Source of the DNA: Branchiostoma floridae
Taxonomy: Eukaryota; Chordata; Leptocardii; Amphioxiformes; Branchiostomatidae
DNA length: 64,000 nucleotides
Direction of reading: 5' to 3'
NCBI RefSeq assembly: GCF_000003815.2
Contig: NC_049988.1
Span: 15,014,452-15,078,451 of the forward strand
Position 1 is the stretch's first letter. Each line of letters begins with the position of its first letter. A model generated the notes under the pieces. The model saw only the letters and a program-made list of their open reading frames with translations, was not told the origin of the DNA and did no database searches. A program made the position numbers and the translations under genes. Below are positions 41,301 to 48,360 of the stretch, piece by piece.

Positions 41301-43869
41301 TACGCTACCTACATACCAAAAAACATGATGATCCGTGAACATGTTCATATTTTCTCATTAATTATGCAAATTAGGTCTCATTTGCATAATTGATGTCTAT
41401 CGAGATTTCTCTCCTTCCCAGCTACATATGTGACAAGTTTGAAAGTCCTATCATGGAATGCAGTGGATTTATAAATTTTCCTCATTAATTATGCAAATTA
41501 GCTGTTGATTTGCATAATTAGTATACCATTATGTAAGTCATCACTCATTCTATCTACATACCAAAAATCATGACGATCCGTCAACACGTTGTAGAGTTAT
41601 TCTCGTCCAAAGTTTGAAAGGAAACCGGCGGCTGCAGTTCCAAAAAATCCGCTAGGGGGCCCAAACTCACAGCACTTCCTCTCTGCCTCAAGGGCTATCT
41701 ACCACTCAAAAATCATGACCACAGCATGTCCAGAACACGAGATATAAAAAATTGAGTTTCCGCTGCAGTACCTTAGCAAGCCGCTAGGGGGCCCATTATC
41801 GAACTTGACCTTCGTTTTCCTGACCCCTACCCACCTACCAAATATCATCAGGATCCATCCAAGACTTCTTGAGTTATGCTGTTAACACACACACACAGAG
41901 ACACACACACAGACTCACAAGCCCAAAACATAACCTTAGCCATTCTGGCAAAGGAAACAAAGAGTTTCTGTTTTTAATGTGGTTGCTATTCCTCTAGAAC
42001 CGGATTTCCCACCGATCAACATGTCGGAATGCGGGACGGTAAAAGGCTGTTTCCGGTACGGTAAGAAAGACTGCACGGCAGAGACATGCACCTACGCCAT
42101 GTCGTACCGAACCGAGGGGGAGGACGCCATTTTCGAGCTGGCGGCGGACACCGACGGATGGGTGGCGGTCGGCTTTTCTTCCGACAGAATGATGGTAATA
42201 TTGCTATAATTCTAGTGTATAAGATTTTCGTGATATATATACAAATCATCGGCATTACTGTTCGTAGTGAGACAAAACCTTTAAGGAGACCCAGGAACTA
42301 ACGTATCGAATGTGTGACCGTAAAAATAGAAATATTTTCGATATCTAAAGGACAAACCTACAGATATTTCTGTTGTCACAGAATGATGATGAAGATGTCA
42401 CACTAATTCAAATGTGTAACAGTAAAAAGTGTGTGTTTGCAATGACCTGCATTATTTTGTTGTTTGTTCTGTTCTGTTACAGAATGGTGATGACGTTCTG
42501 GCGTGCGTTAATGCCAGGAAAGGCAGAAGAGTCGAGTTCCGCCATTACTATAACAACCATCACCGCCCAGCACTAATACCGGTACGCACAAGTAAAATTT
42601 AAAACACATAAGTCAATTGTAAGTTGAGGTTCGTCAACTAAGTGCAACCACCTCCATCCGTGCTAGGTACAGATCTATATTTCGAAAAGGCATTAGGATG
42701 ATTGTCGATGATACTTTATGATTGTGTTCATGACTCATATCAGCAGTAAGCTCGACAGGTATTCATTACGAGTGTCGTATATTGTCTGTGTGAACTTTAG
42801 GACAATAATCCCATGGTCGGTCTGGGCGCGATGGTGCGGGACGGCCGAATCTACTGCCGGTTCACCCGCCCGAGAAAGGTGAACAACGACAACTACAGCC
42901 TAGACCTGGACGCGACGTGGTACTTCCTGTACACATGGGGACCGACCAATGATGGTTCGTTCAACTATACTACCTGATAACGCAAATGTAATTGTAGAAC
43001 CGCGAGATAGGAAAAATACACTGACTTGCCTGGTTTCTTCACTAGCGACGACAATAAGCATATAGATGAGCAACGTTAAAAACATGTCAGTTAATGAAGG
43101 CTGCTAATGTATGCTGTGTCTTGTAACAACGTAATAAACTGTCCATTCGTTCATATAACAATCAAACAAAAGATATCAGTACATAAAAGCGGTATTGGGT
43201 ATTTGTATCTCAAATTTTCCACTAACGTCTGAATGGCTCCGAGTAGTCGAGTGGGCATTAAGTTGCATCCTTGGAAAGCCACTTGGAATTGATGAAATAT
43301 TATGTACTATGTAATAGGCTATAGTTATCAAAAGATAACAAAGCACATGAGGACTAAAGGTGGTATCTCACTGCAATTGGTACCGGTGCGGCACTGCGGG
43401 GTTCGTTCACTGCGGTACTGTTGTGTTATTTTCCCTGATTTTTTATCATTTAGATATTGCGTTATACATAAAGGTATGACTTAGAAAACAAGATACACAA
43501 AACGTAAAACAATTCGTTCTTTATCTATGAAATTCGTTGAGTAATCTTTCAAACCCGCAGTGCCGCCATTGTGCCCCAAATAATATTAGATACCACCTTA
43601 AGATTGTTCAATATGAAATTCGTTGAGCAACCTGTAAAACTGCTTAGCGGTCGCATTGGGTAGCGAACTCTGTGTACATCCGTTTCAAACTATCTCATTT
43701 TATTTCAGGTAACATGATGAGACACACCCTGAAGTCGCCGCCGACCTCGTACAGAAAAGTCATCATCACGGCCAAAGTAGACGATCAACGGGACTCCGCG
43801 AACCCCACAACCTACAGCAGCCTTCTGTTGTGTTCAGCAATTTTTCTGTGCCAGTTGTTTCAACAGTGA
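14949..43869 (+). CDS. Reeler-DOMON secreted protein with GPI-type tail, 8 coding exons
   Basis: Joined exons 14949-15147, 37872-37979, 38366-38495, 39324-39391, 41998-42194, 42483-42581, 42801-42954 and 43709-43869 give 1116 nt (371 residues plus stop). All introns are GT-AG and all phases match (1,1,2,1,0,0,1). Seen: signal peptide at residues 1-19; a Reeler domain at about 24-168 ([14 protein letters not shown], the AREI...VGTF core, [15 protein letters not shown]); a DOMON domain at about 175-320 ([44 protein letters not shown]); and a hydrophobic C-terminus at 355-369 after a small-residue stretch near 348-350, typical of GPI anchoring. The family includes FRRS1-type ferric-chelate reductases, which add a cytochrome b561 module that is absent here. 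DOMON domains commonly bind haem or sugar, but the ligand is not readable. Inferred role: extracellular, membrane-tethered haem or redox-related protein. Confidence 0.88.
16206..16470 (+). repeat. Tandem duplication, about 145-bp period, two copies
   Basis: The block GTTCACGAGATCTNCRNACG, then GCATTNGGGATAAGCAAG and TAGCCAAGACAGA, occurs at about 16222 and again at about 16362. Confidence 0.85.
16680..17985 (+). repeat. About 310-bp tandem array with alternating A-B-A-B units
   Basis: CAATGACTTGCTCGAATNCT recurs at about 16981, 17289, 17599 and 17909, with a partial unit before and a truncated one after. Units beginning at 16981 and 17599 share CTTACGCCTCGTGT and an AGTTCTCGAA block. Those at 17289 and 17909 share CTCACGCCTA and GTGTCGTCAT, so the array is built from a roughly 620-bp dimer. 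Confidence 0.92.
18407..18762 (+). repeat. About 120-bp tandem repeat, three copies
   Basis: Each copy contains GAGAAACAC, an ACGGATT-like stretch, TTTCGTTGGTAAGGT (or a shortened form) and CCGTCTTCAG. Copies start near 18408, 18523 and 18643. Confidence 0.9.
21467..21778 (+). repeat. About 152-bp tandem duplication, two copies
   Basis: AAGAATGACGCCGCTGGGA starts both copies (about 21468 and 21620). GAGATTCATTTTTCCAACTT and TATATTTTGAGA follow in both. Confidence 0.92.
22872..23130 (+). mobile_element. tRNA-derived SINE
   Basis: The head has a pol III A box (TGGCGTAACGGT at 22881) and B box (GGTCGAATTC at 22925) about 40 bp apart, as in tRNA genes, but does not fold as an intact tRNA. The body contains TTCGTTGGGGAGGTAAAGG, which recurs in shortened form near 51633. 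Confidence 0.72.
23265..23323. repeat. (TA)n microsatellite
   Basis: About 59 bp of alternating TA. Confidence 0.98.
25452..25975 (+). repeat. About 175-bp tandem repeat, three copies
   Basis: ACTTCATGAAAACT starts copies at about 25454, 25628 and 25807. AAACTGTCGAGCAGGTTACA and CTAGCAATTCCTNGCTAGCA recur in each. Confidence 0.93.
28941..29012 (+). mobile_element. tRNA-derived SINE head
   Basis: A tRNA-like stretch with a strong B box (GGTTCGATCC at 28993-29002) and CTTGCATTCGGTAGGTCGTG before it. The acceptor stem does not pair, so it is not a functional tRNA. An A-rich run follows near 29032. Confidence 0.65.
30353..30630 (+). repeat. 145-bp tandem duplication, two copies
   Basis: CAAAGTAAGCCATTCTATGN begins at about 30356 and 30501. 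CAATCAAATGTCATCATTCG and AACGCCAACAAAAC follow in both. Confidence 0.92.
31469..31690 (+). repeat. Interspersed GGTACC/CCAGGTCC-rich repeat, copy 1
   Basis: GGTGGGTACCGGTACAGA, then a TCAAGTACAGGTACGGTC stretch, CCGGACCTGAACCTGAAC and a CGCTACAAAGGA block. The same order occurs at 44486-44660. Confidence 0.8.
31885..32352 (+). repeat. About 235-bp tandem duplication, two copies
   Basis: ATTTCTGGTTGTCCTTC and CTCTCGAAGGTGCCG recur at about 31898 and 32131. TTTACTGCTACGCGAAGTGT and CAACATGAAACGGAGATTCT recur in the second halves. Confidence 0.92.
34902..35395 (+). repeat. Tandem duplication interrupted in copy 1 by a DNA element
   Basis: CCGTGACAGGGA, then GATGCCAATAAATCCCATGT and GAACGCATAAGTTATTG occur in both copies (starting about 34908 and 35255). 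Copy 1 is split at 35019-35212; copy 2 is the uninterrupted form. Confidence 0.92.
35019..35212. mobile_element. 194-bp DNA element with TA duplication and paralogous empty site
   Basis: TA (35017-35018) precedes TTTAAGCTCGCGG and the right end TTTACAG is followed by TA (35213-35214). In duplicate copy 2 the same place reads GAAGTAACACAAG with one TA and no insert (about 35357). The interior has many TTCGCGG/CCGCGAA motifs in inverted arrangement. The TA target fits Tc1/mariner-like transposition; the ends themselves are only weakly matched. Confidence 0.82.
35396..37871. other. Intron sequence, nothing firm recognised
   Basis: Contains TCTTCTTTGTAGT at 35407 and 35698 as a direct pair and a short poly-G run near 37728. 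No supported exon or element. Confidence 0.45.
37872..37979 (+). CDS. Reeler-DOMON gene, coding exon 2
   Basis: The acceptor is CCCTAACTACAG and the donor GTAAGATG, phase 1 to phase 1. It encodes the central Reeler strands: [14 protein letters not shown], then the VQAREI stretch, and VGTF. This motif pattern and the phase match tie it to exon 1, 22.7 kb upstream. Confidence 0.87.
38366..38495 (+). CDS. Reeler-DOMON gene, coding exon 3
   Basis: The acceptor is TCCATGTACCCAG and the donor GTGAGT, phase 1 to phase 2. It encodes the Reeler part with IGCGHQNDT and [18 protein letters not shown]. Sequons NDT, NVT, NLS and NHT suggest N-glycosylation, which fits an extracellular protein. Confidence 0.87.
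38717..38816. other. Assembly gap (100 N) in an intron
   Basis: Exactly 100 N, between coding exons 3 and 4 of the Reeler-DOMON gene. The flanks are near-identical (CTCACATTAGNCGAAAA on both sides), so the gap probably sits inside a repeat. Confidence 0.99.
38817..38990. mobile_element. Foldback element with about 60-bp arms
   Basis: Left arm (GATCGGACGACGAGTCTGCG, then AGCTCTAAATGACGAGGAGG) and right arm are near-perfect reverse complements around a 46-bp spacer (38884-38929). A partial copy of its left end also lies just left of the N gap (about 38700). Confidence 0.88.
39324..39391 (+). CDS. Reeler-DOMON gene, coding exon 4 (end of Reeler)
   Basis: A 68-bp exon between acceptor TTTCCATAG and donor GTAAAT, phase 2 to phase 1. 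It encodes [19 protein letters not shown], which matches the closing strand of Reeler domains (a VxQ...W...S pattern). It is short but fixed by phase on both sides. Confidence 0.82.
39735..39815 (-). repeat. Interspersed CCAGGTCC-rich repeat, inverted fragment
   Basis: AGGTTCAGGTCCAAACCTAA and CCTGAACCGGACCTGGACCC with GTACCGATA match, in reverse, the family at 31.5 and 44.5 kb. Confidence 0.65.
40272..40496. mobile_element. Harbinger-like MITE, 225 bp, TTA duplication
   Basis: Begins AGGTGGTATCTCACTGCACT and ends with the shorter inverted GGTGAAATACCACCT, flanked by TTA at both ends (40269-40271 and 40497-40499). No coding capacity. Confidence 0.87.
40750..41590 (+). repeat. About 243-bp tandem repeats rich in ATGCAAAT octamers
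   Basis: TTATGCAAATTAGCTGTTNA recurs at about 41000, 41235 and 41482, with GCTACATATGTGACAAGTTT and CATTATGTAAGTCTTCACT blocks between. ATGCAAAT or its reverse occurs about nine times. It lies in intron 4 of the Reeler-DOMON gene. Confidence 0.9.
41591..41930 (+). repeat. Probable retroelement-like tail ending in (CA)n
   Basis: GGCTGCAGTTCCAAAAAATC followed by CCGCTAGGGGGCCC appears, and a diverged CCGCTGCAGTACCTTAGCAAG...CCGCTAGGGGGCCC repeats it about 130 bp later. The block ends in ACACACACAGAGACACACAC near 41890. The family is not identified. Confidence 0.45.
41998..42194 (+). CDS. Reeler-DOMON gene, coding exon 5 (start of DOMON)
   Basis: The acceptor is TGCTATTCCTCTAG and the donor GTAATA, phase 1 to phase 0. 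It opens with a cysteine-rich lead-in (C-GTVKG-C, then KKDC and ETC) and continues into DOMON strands ending [14 protein letters not shown]. It is clearly GC-richer than the surrounding AT-rich repeats. Confidence 0.88.
42483..42581 (+). CDS. Reeler-DOMON gene, coding exon 6
   Basis: A 99-bp phase 0/0 exon between acceptor TTCTGTTACAG and donor GTACGC. It encodes NGDDVLACV, the usual DOMON GDD strand that directly follows the FSSDRMM end of exon 5. A decayed or alternative look-alike acceptor lies about 100 bp upstream at 42382. Confidence 0.85.
42801..42954 (+). CDS. Reeler-DOMON gene, coding exon 7 (end of DOMON)
   Basis: The acceptor is GTGAACTTTAG and the donor is the less common GTTCGT, phase 0 to phase 1. 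It encodes [14 protein letters not shown] and [15 protein letters not shown], the classic last DOMON strands. Confidence 0.87.
43358..43598. mobile_element. Harbinger-like MITE, 241 bp, TAA duplication, in last intron
   Basis: Begins AGGTGGTATCTCACTGCAAT and ends TTAGATACCACCT, with perfect TAA on both sides (43355-43357 and 43599-43601). It lies in the last intron of the Reeler-DOMON gene, 110 bp before the final acceptor. Confidence 0.9.
43709..43869 (+). CDS. Reeler-DOMON gene, last coding exon (GPI-type tail)
   Basis: The acceptor is TCATTTTATTTCAG, entered in phase 1, with a TGA stop at 43867-43869. It encodes a polar linker, then [10 protein letters not shown] and a hydrophobic run [13 protein letters not shown] ending two residues before the stop. 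A cleavable GPI signal is the simplest reading. No cytochrome b561 helices follow. An AATAAA at 45657 could end the transcript, giving a long 3' UTR. Confidence 0.82.
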
Positions 43870-44485
43870 TTACCCTACGTGAAATACTATATATATGGCC
43901 TTCTTCGGTCAATATTGACCATGGTAAAATCCTAATTGATATCAGTTTTACAGCGTCGACTGTGGCTAAACAGTCCTATACGAGAATGACGGTATCTGCC
44001 ACATAGGGCACATCTGTAAGCTGACTCAGGTCTGTTGCAGAGAGTTCTTTTCGCAGGATCCGCTTTTCTTTTGCCATGCGCATCAGTCTGGTTTTTCTTG
44101 TGAAATACTAGCCTGATTATATCATGCTTCTAGCATTACTTCCGATGTTCAGACCCCTAGAAGCTTGATGACATCAATTAGATGATCAAGACCTGTAGGG
44201 CTTAAGTCCCAATCGCACCGGTGCCTGTCAGGGATGTAACCCCGGCCGGGCCTCGAAGCCAAAAATTTGTCCCGGTGGACTTTCTAATTATAATGTAAAG
44301 AATGTTTGGCATTTATTTGTAGCTGTACGAATGGGAATGGTTTTCCCGGAAAGTTTGGCAAGTTCTAATCTTGGGAGAGGGGCCAACTAGGGCCCTGACA
44401 GCAAACGGTTGGCTGGTGAATCGCTGGCAGTATCCGTCCGTTAGTTGAAATGCTCTGGAGTAGGGATGCGAACTGGTAGAAGGGG

Positions 44486-44660
44486 TGGGTACCGGTACAG
44501 AAAATCCAGGTACAGGTACGGTGTATGCAGGTCCAGAGGATGAGGGCCTGGTCCGGACCTGAACCTGGACCTAATTGTTTGTGAAAACCTGTTAATGAGC
44601 AATAACCAAAACATTGGTTTCGTTTGCTACAAAGGAGTCAGTTTGCTTTCATGTAGACAA
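44486..44660 (+). repeat. Interspersed GGTACC/CCAGGTCC-rich repeat, copy 2
   Basis: GGGTGGGTACCGGTACAGAA, CCGGACCTGAACCTGGACCT and GCTACAAAGGAGTCAGTTTG match the copy at 31469-31690 in order. Confidence 0.8.
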
Positions 44661-46827
44661 CGGTGACTGCCTCTGTAGACCACGGACCAGTCCAACAAGA
44701 AAAAAACGGTTTTGTACCAGTACACCGTACCGCTATTCCGGAGACAGTTGTGCACTTAAGTTTATTTTTTGAGGCAGATACCACTGATATCATGGGGGAG
44801 GGGGTGTTTTTGTACTAATGATTTGGGAAAGGTAGAAAACGAGGTGACATGACATCAAAGCCAGCACACACTGACACACTGGCAACCACTAGCAATTCTT
44901 TCTGAGCGTTCTTCAAACAAAACGTTCATAGAAAATACCATAAGGATTATTATGAAGTATTCTAGCTTTATCTTTATTAAGTAACGGCTCTGAAACTACT
45001 TTTATAAATGCGTTATATCTTAATAGAAAGCATCGTAAGTATTTTGCTTAATCGCAATCAATAAATGTATCAATTTCAGATCAGAGTATGATATCAAATG
45101 GACCAATAAGCTCTGCGAGCCAAGAGCATATATCAAGAAGTGCTTAAATTATGACTTTTAGAAATATGAAACAAATCTTAGCAGAGTATATTTACGTATG
45201 ATCGTTATTTAAGTTGGTATTTCTGTACATGTGCGCGTAGTAACTAATGTACAATGCTGAAAAAAAGTTTAAATGAGCAGTTTGTATACTTATGTAAGCC
45301 CAACTGACGACTTGTAGGGGAAATTACTAGTACAGGGATTTGAAAGAAAAATATTGTACATACACAATAACATTGGTGATTGGTAGTGTCAATGTAGAAA
45401 ACAATTGGTCTCTTATAATGTGTCCGTATACATGTATATAATCCTATCTGAATATTTACTTGTTTTAAAGGCAGATGAACCAACTTGAACGTACATTGAA
45501 TTCGAGTTGCAATCACACAACTGTATTGTCATTTTAAAAGATGCAATATTTTATCCTATTTAACGAAGGTATAAGCCATCAGTATTTGGCTTGTGAATAT
45601 CCGAAATGACACATTGTTGGGAACAAATATTTGTAAAGATGAAGTGAAAGCAATGCAATAAAGGCACTTTGTAGCTTGCGTTCTGTGTAGCTAATTTTTT
45701 ACCTATCAACATTTTTATTGACGACTTTACTGGATTTGATTTGAGGAATTATTTACTGCAAAGAAGTGTTAGCCTGCATTCTCAGCTAGGGTACAAGGTG
45801 GCGCTTTTTCCTGCAATTGGTTTTGGGAAGCTGGTATTGGTAAGTTAGCCAAGGGGAACGAAACACAACTTCGTATTAATGCATGTACTCAGAATGACGT
45901 TGCAAGACACACATACACATAGACAGAGGCGTTCGCAGAACTAGCCATGGGATGGTAAGCTCGTCTAAGCCATGGGGAAGTCATGTCAAGCAAAGATGAC
46001 AACAAATGTGTGTGTGGGGGGGGGGCAAACTCAAATCGAGCTGAACACTAGACAAAAACAAGAGACAAAAACGTCAACAATTGATAAAACAATAATGCAC
46101 TCCCGAAGTAAAAGTACCAGGTACTAACCGTGTCATTAACGTGTCGTAACAGTCGCTGAACGGAAATGTTGGGGAAGTTATCGGACCTACGTCAGTCCAA
46201 GGACAGTCAAACACGAACGTTCACACAGAGACGCCATCTTCACATTCTCCACATTACGTTCACACTTGCGCTGGTCTGGCGCGAAACTTTAGACTATTTA
46301 CTATTCTATTTCATATCCATCCGCAGTAGCATCTTTGTCGTCCATGGGTCATAATAACATACAATAGTCTTCAACAGGCGCAAGCCCAACGTTTGAATGT
46401 TAATCATATAAATCCCTGCATAGTGTATTGTATACTATACAGTAATTAATCGTCAGCACTTTTAGTAACGTTTACTACTTTCTGTCAAGAAGTGAATATG
46501 GTTCCCCACTGCGAGGACAGTGGTAAAACAACTTACCTGATTGGGCCATATCAGTTCAGTTAAATCAGTAAAATGGCTTATATCGTCCCAGCTTTTTGCG
46601 TGTTTTAAAACTCTTTTGTTGTTTCTCAACAGTTATCCAATAAATCATAATTTTATCACATAAAAAGTGGACAATCAAAAACACGGTGCTATTCCTTTGT
46701 TCATCACTTACGCCATTTAGATCAGAACATTATTTCATACTTTTGACAGGGGGCGCTTCGTGCCATACGACTGCAGTTAAGTGACTAACCGCTAGAGTCT
46801 GATCAGTGTTCTTGGGCGACTACATGG

Positions 46828-46864
46828 GTGACGTGCACGTCACCAGGTCGTGCACGTCACCAGG
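46828..46864. repeat. CRE-like palindrome plus 17-bp tandem repeat
   Basis: GTGACGTGCACGTCAC is a perfect 16-bp palindrome containing two TGACGT-type half sites. GTGCACGTCACCAGGTC occurs twice head to tail. Confidence 0.9.
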
Positions 46865-47434
46865 TCCTGATAGTTGCGACTTAAAGTTTAAAAGACGTAA
46901 GAAAAAAACATGAAATCTTTAAGACTTTAATGCATATAACGGACTTCTTACTGATGCTATTTTGTGCAAGCTAGATAAAATCGTTGGCAATACAAGGTAC
47001 GTTCACGAAACCAGTTTAACACCATCTTTCTACGCAGAGCACGAAAGTTTTATGAACAGTAGATCTATGAATGCATTTCTTATACCAATACTTATACAAT
47101 TATGTTCTTGATACTATAGGGCTAAAACGTCATCTATCAAATAAGCAACCATAGCTATTTTCAGCAATTAGCCGAATGGAGTGCCTTGGGTTCAAACGCT
47201 TGCAAAAGTGTCAAGTTTGGGCACCCCCTTTAAGACCTATTGATTTTTATGGCTCCTATTACTATGATTCTGTTGGAGAAAAGTGACAGCAAAATCTTAA
47301 GCTTTACAAAATACTGGGAATTGTATAGTTCTTTATTACTTGGAACTCTCTGTCTAGCGATGGAGTCAGGAGGGCGTGCATGCTTCTTTTCTGTAAGGCA
47401 TTGTTAATCTATTTGATTTCTGCGTAATTACTTA

Positions 47435-47655
47435 AGGTATCTCACTGCACTTGGGGCACCGGTGCGGCACTGCAGAGTTCGTTCACTGCGGCACTGATGT
47501 GTTATTTTTGCCGATGCATAATTATTATTATCATTATCAATTCACAAAACGTAAGAAAATTTGTTCTTTATCTCTGAAATTCGTTGAGTAATTATCTTTC
47601 GAACACCGCGGTACCGGTGGCGCACCGATACCCCAAGTGCAGTGAGATACCACCT
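47435..47655. mobile_element. Harbinger-like MITE, 221 bp
   Basis: Begins AGGTATCTCACTGCACTTGG (three bases shorter than its relatives) and ends CAAGTGCAGTGAGATACCACCT in inverted orientation (first 20 bases are diagnostic). TTA precedes it; the right duplication has changed. It lies about 100 bp upstream of the candidate exon at 47759. Confidence 0.85.
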
Positions 47656-47758
47656 TGTTAATGTAGGTGCTATGGGAGCCCACCCCACACCAAGCGCGTT
47701 AACCTCGCCATACCTGTGGTTCGGGGACTCCCTTTGTACAAATAAAACCTGTTTTCAG

Positions 47759-48026
47759 CAACATCCCGCCTTCCTCCGTGTCCCTAAAGCGGGAAGATTT
47801 GTGGTCAGACCGGGAGCTTCCCTCGGACATTGCTGGCTCGTGTTCCGGACGATCCGGACGACAGGAGCTCAGCTTCCTTCCGAACCTGAGGACACGGCTT
47901 CACAATTACGGCTCTCCGATGACAGATTATGGACAGATAACTATCAGTGGCACGTTCCGAACTACATGCAGGGTTTCTAAGAAAAGGCCAATGGCGAACA
48001 GAGTTAGCAAGATATACAGAATTTAA
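47759..48026 (+). CDS. Candidate terminal coding exon, unknown product
   Basis: After the acceptor CCTGTTTTCAG (47758) an open frame entered in phase 2 runs to TAA at 48024-48026. AATAAA follows 22 bp later (48048-48053). It would encode a basic C-terminus with SVSLKREDLWSDRELP and YGQITISGTF. GC content is well above local background. No donor of matching phase is available from the Reeler-DOMON gene apart from its exon 3, so it more likely belongs to another gene whose other exons I cannot place. An overlapping frame is also open, which weakens the call. Confidence 0.33.
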
Positions 48027-48360
48027 GCATATCAGTATAAATATTGTAATAAAGATTGCTATTAATAGTCAATGGATTTGTAGTGTTGTAAAGTTTTGTA
48101 TAGTTGACGAACACTAACGAAAGAAAGATACCCTCACGAATTTTGCCCTTAGTACAACGACGTCCTCGTTATAAATGTTGACATTTATATAGTGTTAACT
48201 AGTAGTAAAATCTAAGCATATTATCATTAATCTTGTAAGATATCGTCCTTTCTAGTGAATGGATTTTAAGCTTTGTAAAGTGTTGACGAAGAAAAAGTAC
48301 CCTAACGAATTTTGACGAAAATACAACGACGTCCTCGTAGTACTAGTAGATGCCGAATGT
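48027..48360 (+). repeat. About 180-bp diverged tandem duplication
   Basis: TACAACGACGTCCTCGT at about 48151 recurs at about 48322. GAATGGATTT and CGAATTTTG blocks recur in order. Confidence 0.75.

Larger units (their letters stand above)
43870..47434. other. 3' region of the Reeler-DOMON gene and intergenic DNA
   Basis: AATAAA at 45657-45662 is a possible poly(A) signal. A repeat copy lies at 44486-44660, poly-G near 46016, and a GTGACGTGCACGTCAC palindrome at 46828. An open frame at 46166-46354 is AT-poor at its start but has no splice or polyadenylation support. No gene is called. Confidence 0.45.

Noticed and set aside
46166-46354. 62-codon open frame with hydrophobic tail
   Set aside because: No splice, promoter or polyadenylation context and it ends in AT-rich non-coding-like sequence.
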